Positions 5,192 to 10,220 of a stretch of DNA of 10,220 nt are shown piece by piece. Every line of letters starts with the position of its first letter. The first letter of the stretch is position 1. Position numbers and translations under genes: made by a program. This DNA comes from Bacteroidota bacterium (lineage in GTDB: Bacteria; Bacteroidota; Bacteroidia; Chitinophagales; LD1). Under the pieces are notes generated by a model. The model was not told the origin of the DNA, searched no databases, and saw only the letters and a list, made by a program, of their open reading frames with translations. The DNA lies in assembly GCA_018267435.1 (NCBI GenBank), contig JAFDYM010000545.1, positions 1 through 10,220 on the forward strand, written 5' to 3'.

Positions 5192-8100
5192 ATGCGCCAT
5201 TTAATTGCTATCGCAGCATTTTGCTTATCGGCTACTGCCCTATCGGCACAAACCGAAACTACCTTTAAAACCAATGGTCCCGACGATTACCGTGAGGGCT
5301 TGCACGTGTTTACCAATGCTACTATTTGGAAGAACTACAATACCAAGCTTGATAGCGCCACCTTGGTAATTCGCGAAGGAAAGATAGAGGCCGTAGGTAA
5401 AGGCATAGCGCTGCCGCAAGGTGCCATAGTGCACGATATGAAGGGCCGCTATATCTACCCTTCGTTTATAGATATTTTCAGCGACTACGGTATGCCCGAA
5501 GTAAAGAAACCGGGCTGGAACGATAAGCCGCAATTGGAGTCGGACATAAAAGGTGCTTATGGTTGGAACCAAGCCATACACACCGATTTTAGTGCTATCA
5601 AAAATTTTACTGCCAACTCGGCGCCAAGTACCGAGGAACTGCGCAAGCTAGGTTTCGGTGCCGTGCTTACACATAAAAAAGATGGTATAGCACGCGGCAC
5701 AGGTGCAGTAGTTTCGCTAGCAAACGATAGGGAGAACAACCTTATAATAAAGAGCGTTGCCAGTGCGCATTATTCATTCAACAAAGGTAGCTCAACGCAG
5801 GATTATCCGTCATCGCTGATGGGTAGTATAGCCTTGCTTCGCCAAACCTATTACGATGCTGAGTGGTACAAAACAACCAAGGATAAAAAGGAGTACAACA
5901 TCAACCTAGAAGAGTGGAACACACAGCAACAAGTACCGCAAATATTTGATGCGGGTGGCGACTGGCAGAAAATACTGCGCGCCGATAAAGTGGGCGATGA
6001 GTTTGGTGTACAGTATATAGTAAAAGCCAGTGGCGACGAGTACCAGCGTATAGATGAAGTGAAGGCAACCAATGCCAAGTTGATTACTACTTTGAACTTT
6101 CCGAAGGCTTATGATGTAGAAGACCCTTATAAAGCAAACTGGGTATCGCTAGATGAAATGAAGCACTGGGAGCTAGCGCCGACTAACTGCGCCGCATTGG
6201 CAAAAGCAGGCATCGACTTTGCTTTGACTACTTCTGACATAGAAAAGAAAGAAGACTTTTTAAACGCGCTGCGCAAGGCCGTTAAGCACGGGCTTGATTC
6301 AAGCATAGCATTAAAGGCTTTGACTTACAACCCTGCTACCTTCCTAAATGTGTACGACCAAGTAGGTAGCATTGAGCCGGGCAAGCTGGCCAATTTCATT
6401 ATTACCAGTAAGCCTTTGTTCGATGATAAGTGTGAGATAAACGAAAACTGGATACAAGGCCAACGCTACAATGTAAAGGCCTTCGACCCGAACGATGTGC
6501 GAGGCACTTATCAAATAAGCTGGTGCCCTAGCGGTGCCAAGTGCAAGCAAATACCGAAAGACCTTAAAGTGAGCGGCGCAGTAGCTGCACCATCTGCGGT
6601 TATTACCATGCAAGATAGCGTGAAGATAGATGTGAAGCTTGCCATAAAAGAGAACGATGTAACGCTGGTATTTACCCAAGATAAAAAAGGTAGCCAGAAC
6701 AAGATTCGCTTAACAGGTTTTATTGACCCTGCCACCAAGCTATGGAGCGGCAAAGGTCAGTACGCCGATGGGCAATGGATAGACTGGAAAGCCGTGTACA
6801 TGAGCGCGCCCGAAGCCGATACTACCAAGGCGAAAAAAGACAGCACCGATTACACCAAAAACCTGGGCAAGGTTATCTACCCTTTTACTGCTTATGGCAG
6901 CGAAACATTGCTGAAAGCAGAGAACGTATTGCTGAAGAATGCAACCGTGTGGACCAACGAGAAGGACGGTATATTAACCAATGCAGATGTAGTAATAAAA
7001 GCAGGTAAGATAGCTGCCGTAGGCAAGGGCATAGCCTGCGCCGATTGCAAAACTGTTGATGCCACAGGCAAGCACGTTACCAGTGGTATAATAGATGAAC
7101 ACAACCACATAGCTATAAGCCAAGGGGTGAACGAGGGCACTGAAAGCAGCAGCGCCGAGGTGCGCATAGGTGATGTGGTAAACAGCGAAGATGTGAACAT
7201 ATATCGTCAGTTAGCTGGCGGTGTAACGGCGGCCCAGTTGCTGCACGGTTCGGCTAACCCTATCGGTGGTCAATCGGCATTGATAAAGTACCGCTGGGGC
7301 TATGCGCCTGAGAAGCTGAAGATAGAGGGTGCCGATGGCTTTATAAAGTTTGCCCTAGGCGAAAACGTAAAGCAGAGCAACTGGGGCGATAGGCAGCGTG
7401 TGCGCTACCCGCAAACACGTATGGGTGTTGAGCAAACGTACTACAACTACTTTACCAAAGCCCGCGAGTATGAAGTGAAGATGAAAGCCTTCAACGGTGC
7501 ATCTTCTGCCAAAGGCAAGAACACAATATTGCCAAGCATGCCGCGCCGCGACTTGGAACTAGATGCACTGGTGGAAATACTAAATGCCAAGCGCTTTATA
7601 ACCTGCCACAGCTATGTACAGAGCGAGATAAACATGCTGATACACGTGGCAGATTCTTTCAAGTTTAAGGTAAACACTTTCACCCACATATTGGAAGGCT
7701 ACAAGGTGGCAGATAAGATGAAAGCACACGTTGCCAATGCCTCTACCTTTGCTGACTGGTGGGCATATAAATATGAGGTGTTGGATGCCATACCTTACAA
7801 CGCTTCTATACTTACTAAAATGAACATTACTACGGCCATCAACTCGGATGATGCGGAGATGGCTCGCAGGCTAAACCAAGAGGCTGCCAAGAGTGTGAAG
7901 TATGGTGGATTGACCGAGGAGCAAGCATGGAAGATGGTAACCTTAAACCCTGCCAAAATGCTGCACCTTGATAGCCGCATGGGCAGCTTGAAAGTAGGTA
8001 AAGATGCGGACGTAGTGGTATGGAGCGCCAACCCGCTTTCGATATATGCCGTGTGCGAGCAAACGTATGTGGACGGTATCTGCTTCTTCGACTATGAGCG

Positions 8101-8248
8101 CGATGCGCAAATGCGCGATTGGATACGCGGCGAACGTGCCCGCTTAGTACAGCGTATGCTTGATGACAAGAAGGGCGGCGCACCTACACAAGAGCCCGTG
8201 AAGAAAGAACACAAAGCATATTCGTGCAGCGAGAACGAGGAGCATTAG
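5192..8248 (+). CDS. Exported double-domain amidohydrolase, N-terminal half degenerate
   Basis: The 1018 residues hold two amidohydrolase-superfamily (imidazolonepropionase/prolidase-like) units. The ATG at 5192 is chosen over a TTG three codons earlier because it starts a clean signal peptide (1-20, LSAQ|TE). Unit 1 (about 34-410) has the fold's beta-strands and the C-terminal YNPATFLNVYDQVGSIEPGK, but PSFIDIFSDYG (90-100) replaces the usual PGxIDxHxH, so metal binding is probably lost. Residues 430-545 form a beta-rich spacer (KIDVKLAIKENDVTLVF) of unknown kind. Unit 2 (about 578-980) keeps IIDEHNHIA (H637, H639), K719 in FIKFALGEN, H806 in TCHSY, H832 in FTHILEGYK and D886 in NSDDAE, a plausible complete binuclear site, and ends with TLNPAKML and GSLKVGKDADVVVW. 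Its likely site is the periplasm; the substrate is unknown. No good TAnnTTTG element is seen in the 61 bases upstream. Confidence 0.92.
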   Translation: MRHLIAIAAFCLSATALSAQTETTFKTNGPDDYREGLHVFTNATIWKNYNTKLDSATLVIREGKIEAVGKGIALPQGAIVHDMKGRYIYPSFIDIFSDYGMPEVKKPGWNDKPQLESDIKGAYGWNQAIHTDFSAIKNFTANSAPSTEELRKLGFGAVLTHKKDGIARGTGAVVSLANDRENNLIIKSVASAHYSFNKGSSTQDYPSSLMGSIALLRQTYYDAEWYKTTKDKKEYNINLEEWNTQQQVPQIFDAGGDWQKILRADKVGDEFGVQYIVKASGDEYQRIDEVKATNAKLITTLNFPKAYDVEDPYKANWVSLDEMKHWELAPTNCAALAKAGIDFALTTSDIEKKEDFLNALRKAVKHGLDSSIALKALTYNPATFLNVYDQVGSIEPGKLANFIITSKPLFDDKCEINENWIQGQRYNVKAFDPNDVRGTYQISWCPSGAKCKQIPKDLKVSGAVAAPSAVITMQDSVKIDVKLAIKENDVTLVFTQDKKGSQNKIRLTGFIDPATKLWSGKGQYADGQWIDWKAVYMSAPEADTTKAKKDSTDYTKNLGKVIYPFTAYGSETLLKAENVLLKNATVWTNEKDGILTNADVVIKAGKIAAVGKGIACADCKTVDATGKHVTSGIIDEHNHIAISQGVNEGTESSSAEVRIGDVVNSEDVNIYRQLAGGVTAAQLLHGSANPIGGQSALIKYRWGYAPEKLKIEGADGFIKFALGENVKQSNWGDRQRVRYPQTRMGVEQTYYNYFTKAREYEVKMKAFNGASSAKGKNTILPSMPRRDLELDALVEILNAKRFITCHSYVQSEINMLIHVADSFKFKVNTFTHILEGYKVADKMKAHVANASTFADWWAYKYEVLDAIPYNASILTKMNITTAINSDDAEMARRLNQEAAKSVKYGGLTEEQAWKMVTLNPAKMLHLDSRMGSLKVGKDADVVVWSANPLSIYAVCEQTYVDGICFFDYERDAQMRDWIRGERARLVQRMLDDKKGGAPTQEPVKKEHKAYSCSENEEH

Positions 8249-8272
8249 TCGTCTACTTTAGATTCTAATTAG

Positions 8273-8308
8273 AACACGGATAAAACAGATGACACCGATT
8301 ACGCGGAT
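8273..8308 (+). repeat. Left array of four 9-base units
   Basis: Four contiguous units read AACACGGAT, AAAACAGAT, GACACCGAT and TACGCGGAT, all ending in GAT with a C at position 5. The array lies 24 bases after the stop codon of the large amidohydrolase. Confidence 0.8.
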
Positions 8309-8335
8309 AGAATGTAATTGAAGTTGGATAGTAGC

Positions 8336-8368
8336 TTTGAGCGATAGGTAAGGGGGTAGATAATTTTG
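8336..8368 (+). promoter_or_regulatory. Predicted promoter of the GxxExxY gene
   Basis: TTTG (8336-8339) and a perfect -7 element TAATTTTG (8361-8368) are 21 bases apart, a plausible Bacteroidota -33/-7 pair. Two other TAnnTTTG matches lie nearby (8332-8339 and 8380-8387), so the exact start is uncertain. Confidence 0.5.
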
Positions 8369-8379
8369 AACACGGATAA
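8368..8379 (+). repeat. Isolated copy of the 9-base unit between promoter and start codon
   Basis: GAACACGGATAA repeats exactly the 12 bases at 8272-8283 in the left array. A further degenerate copy, AACATGGAT (8399-8407), contains the start codon of the GxxExxY gene. Confidence 0.7.
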
Positions 8380-8401
8380 TAGGTTTGAAAAGACAGTAAA
8401 C

Positions 8402-8827
8402 ATGGATAACGACAAATTGTTGCATAAAGACTTAACGGATTCCATTATTGGCATGTACTATAACGTGTATAATGAGTTGGGTTATGGCTTCTTAGAAAGT
8501 GTTTATCATAACGCTATGATTATTGCACTTAGAAAAGCAGGTCATAAGGTTGAATCGCAAAAGCGTATCGTTGTTTACTTTGAAAAGCAAGCCGTAGGAG
8601 AATATTATGCTGATATGATGGTTGATGGACTTGTAATACTTGAGTTCAAAACAGCTGTAACACTATCTCAGGAACATGAATACCAATTGATAAATTATTT
8701 ACGCGCTACCAATGTTGAAGTAGGCTTATTGCTAAACTTTGGTCGCCGAGCAGAATTTAAAAGGAAGTTATTTACTAACGATAAAAAGAATTTAGGGCTA
8801 TCAGGGGCATACGGATCAAAAGATTAA
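8402..8827 (+). CDS. GxxExxY family protein (PD-(D/E)XK nuclease-like)
   Basis: The 141 residues match the GxxExxY family (PDDEXK_3-type). The ATG at 8402 is preferred to a TTG 12 codons upstream because conservation starts near LTDSIIG and the extra residues would be encoded partly by the repeat unit. The namesake motif is G29-F-L-E32-S-V-Y35. A PD-(D/E)XK-like core follows: YYADMMVDGLVILEFKTA with D71, E81 and K83, then EHEYQLINYLRATNVEVGLLLNFG (91-114), the family's typical Q-NYL-GLL-NFG segment. These residues suggest a nuclease fold with intact acidic residues and lysine, but activity in this family is, to my knowledge, not established. No signal peptide is seen. It is AT-rich compared with its neighbours, sits between inverted repeat arrays and separates two related amidohydrolase genes, which fits a recent insertion. 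Confidence 0.9.
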   Translation: MDNDKLLHKDLTDSIIGMYYNVYNELGYGFLESVYHNAMIIALRKAGHKVESQKRIVVYFEKQAVGEYYADMMVDGLVILEFKTAVTLSQEHEYQLINYLRATNVEVGLLLNFGRRAEFKRKLFTNDKKNLGLSGAYGSKD

Positions 8828-8828
8828 A

Positions 8829-8864
8829 ATCTGTTTTATCCGTGTTATCTGTGTCATCCGTGTT
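8829..8864 (-). repeat. Right array of four 9-base units, inverted
   Basis: Read on the minus strand the four contiguous units are AACACGGAT, GACACAGAT, AACACGGAT and AAAACAGAT. The array begins one base after the stop codon of the GxxExxY gene and ends 14 bases before the ATG of the next amidohydrolase. In a transcript the left and right arrays could pair over about 40 bases, looping out the gene. Confidence 0.8.
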
Positions 8865-8878
8865 CTAATACAAACTAT

Positions 8879-10183
8879 ATGAAAATGAAATCAGCGTTAA
8901 CCTGCATCATCTGTTTTATTAGCGTTCTATCATCTCAAGCTCAAAGCGAGCTACCCGCACCTGCAGCTGTACAGCAAGGCAAAATAACCTTGACCCATGC
9001 TACTATACACGTGGGCAATGGACAGGTGTTGAACAATGGCACTATCAGTTTTGAGAATGGTAAGATTACCTTGCTTGCCGAGAACCCTACGTTTAAAACA
9101 GACGAGACCATGGGCAAGGTAATAGACTGCCAAGGCAAGCACATATACCCGGGCATAATAGCACCAAACACCAAAATAGGTTTGGATGAAATAGAAGCCG
9201 TGCGCGCTACCAACGACTATGCCGAGGTGGGTACCTTCAACCCCGATGCACGCGCTATAGTGGCGTACAATACCGACTCGCGCGTTACACCTACGGTGCG
9301 TAGCAACGGTGTGCTGTATGCACAAAGTACGCCGCAGGGTTGGTATATAGCAGGCACTAGCGCCGTAGTCCAATTAGATGCTTGGAACTGGGAAGATGCC
9401 CTAGTAAAAGAAGACGGTATATGGATGAGCTGGCCAGGTATGTTCCGCCGCACGGGTTGGTGGGCCGAGCCTGGTCCGTATGAAATGAACAAGGACTACG
9501 ATAAGCAGATACTTACTTTGAAGGACTACTTCAGCGAGGCACGCTCGTACTACCAGCAAGGCAAGCACGATAAAACCAACTTGCGTTTCGAGGCTATGAA
9601 AGGCCTGTTCGATAAGAGCAAGAAGCTGTATGTAAACGTAGACTACGTAAAGGAGATACAGCAGGTAATTGCCTTCGCCGATGAGTATGGTATAAGCCTA
9701 GTAATATCTGGTGGCCGCGATAGCTATTTGTTGACCGATGTATTGGTAGAAAAGAACATACCCGTAATACTTGGCACCGTACATTCATTACCTAATACTA
9801 ACGAGGATGATGTGAACCAACCGTACAAAACACCGGGCCTGTTGCAGAAGGCAGGTGTGCTGTTCTGCCTAAGTATAAGCGAAGGTTTTTGGCAGGAGCG
9901 CAACTTGCCTTTTATGGCAGGTACGGCTGCTGCACATGGTTTAACGCCTGAAGAAGCACTATCATCTATTACCTACAACGCTGCCAAAATATTGGGTGTA
10001 GATAGCACAATAGGTACTTTGGAGAAAGGTAAGGTAGCATCGCTGATAGTAAGCACTGGCGATGTGCTGGATATGCGCACTTCTAACGTAGAACTGGCAT
10101 TTATAAACGGCAGGCAGATAGACCTAGGCAACAAGCAAAAAACGCTGAACGAAAAGTACTTGAAGAAGTATGGGGTTAACTAG
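8879..10183 (+). CDS. Exported amidohydrolase-like protein lacking the metal-binding residues
   Basis: The 434 residues have a signal peptide (1-22, SSQAQ|SE) and an amidohydrolase layout: the N-terminal composite beta domain (about 34-90), a barrel (about 90-370) and the C-terminal tail ITYNAAKILGVDSTIGTLEKGKVASLIV (364-391). In the barrel, HIYPGIIAPNTKIG (88-101) replaces PGxIDxHxH, YVNVDYVKEI (251-260) replaces the usual YVHA-type histidine, and LSISEG (331-336) stands where the catalytic Asp is expected. It is therefore probably not a metal hydrolase. It resembles the degenerate first unit of the large amidohydrolase upstream. Without the intervening repeat cassette the two genes would be about 28 bases apart, so they were probably one operon. 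It may be a structural or substrate-binding partner. No TAnnTTTG element is visible between the cassette and the ATG, so it probably depends on upstream transcription. Confidence 0.9.
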   Translation: MKMKSALTCIICFISVLSSQAQSELPAPAAVQQGKITLTHATIHVGNGQVLNNGTISFENGKITLLAENPTFKTDETMGKVIDCQGKHIYPGIIAPNTKIGLDEIEAVRATNDYAEVGTFNPDARAIVAYNTDSRVTPTVRSNGVLYAQSTPQGWYIAGTSAVVQLDAWNWEDALVKEDGIWMSWPGMFRRTGWWAEPGPYEMNKDYDKQILTLKDYFSEARSYYQQGKHDKTNLRFEAMKGLFDKSKKLYVNVDYVKEIQQVIAFADEYGISLVISGGRDSYLLTDVLVEKNIPVILGTVHSLPNTNEDDVNQPYKTPGLLQKAGVLFCLSISEGFWQERNLPFMAGTAAAHGLTPEEALSSITYNAAKILGVDSTIGTLEKGKVASLIVSTGDVLDMRTSNVELAFINGRQIDLGNKQKTLNEKYLKKYGVN

Positions 10184-10220
10184 TGTAACAGCGGTGTATT
10201 GTTCAGTCCCTTGGTAAACA

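Larger units (their letters stand above)
8268..8869. mobile_element. Putative GxxExxY cassette bounded by inverted repeat arrays
   Basis: A 602-base unit has 14-base perfect terminal inverted repeats (ATTAGAACACGGAT at 8268-8281, its complement at 8856-8869). It also has an 18-base perfect inner inverted match (AACACGGATAAAACAGAT at 8273-8290 against 8829-8846). Inside is one gene, 8402-8827. Hand-counted GC over 8401-8520 is 41 of 120, against 67 of 120 over 7201-7320 in the preceding gene, so the cassette looks foreign. TTCTAAT occurs at both ends as a direct repeat (8263-8269 and 8863-8869), but it overlaps the inverted repeats and is not clear evidence of target duplication. No transposase is present; mobility is inference. 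Confidence 0.5.

Noticed and set aside
8263..8274. Palindrome TTCTAATTAGAA as a terminator, and TTCTAAT at both cassette ends as a target-site duplication
   Set aside because: The palindrome has no loop and no T-run. The TTCTAAT copies overlap the terminal inverted repeats, so their presence at both ends is largely explained by those repeats.
8366..8401. TTG start 12 codons before the ATG of the GxxExxY gene
   Set aside because: The TTG lies inside the perfect -7 element TAATTTTG, and the extra residues come from a repeat unit and match no family conservation.
8273..8864. Repeat arrays as a CRISPR
   Set aside because: The units are 9 bases, contiguous and without spacers, and the two arrays are in opposite orientation around a gene; no cas gene is present.
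10184..10220. Start of another gene or a terminator after the last amidohydrolase
   Set aside because: The remaining 37 bases show no start codon context, hairpin or T-run; the same is true of bases 1-40 at the other end.

Overview
The window looks like chromosomal DNA from a Bacteroidota, most likely a Chitinophagaceae-like or related environmental lineage. Evidence for this is the repeated TAnnTTTG promoter elements (the Bacteroidota -7 hexamer), the lack of convincing Shine-Dalgarno sequences, the short Gln-flanked signal peptides (…AHA|Q, …SAQ) and the protein families present. No tRNA, rRNA, CRISPR array or classical insertion sequence is visible.

Layout, left to right. The minus strand carries citrate synthase (41-1327, own promoter and leader hairpin), then an exported small glycine-rich protein (1508-1990) 15 bases downstream of an exported tandem-thioredoxin protein (2006-3055), with a possible terminator between this pair and citrate synthase, and then a siderophore-interacting flavoprotein (3110-3814). 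An 89-base divergent region follows. From there the plus strand carries a Crp/Fnr-type regulator (3904-4482), a flavodoxin-fold NAD(P)H:quinone-type oxidoreductase (4552-5130), a 1018-residue exported double amidohydrolase (5192-8248), a small GxxExxY nuclease-like gene (8402-8827), and a second exported amidohydrolase-like protein (8879-10183).

Functional groups. The flavin reductase, regulator and flavodoxin-fold oxidoreductase form a compact redox group. An almost perfect FNR-type box (GTGAT-N4-ATCAA) lies just upstream of the oxidoreductase gene, and the regulator has the matching ExxSR recognition helix. The two amidohydrolase genes form a second group. Only the C-terminal half of the large protein keeps the metal-binding histidines; its N-terminal half and the whole of the second protein look catalytically degenerate, which suggests an active enzyme with non-catalytic partners in the cell envelope.

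The most interesting structure is at 8268-8869. The AT-rich GxxExxY gene is enclosed by inverted arrays of 9-base units (consensus near AACACGGAT), with 14-base terminal inverted repeats and an 18-base perfect inner inverted repeat. The cassette appears inserted between the two amidohydrolase genes, which would otherwise be about 28 bases apart. It looks like a small mobile or repeat-associated nuclease unit. A second notable pattern is TAnnTTTG-N4-ATG upstream of three separate genes, which predicts leaderless mRNAs.
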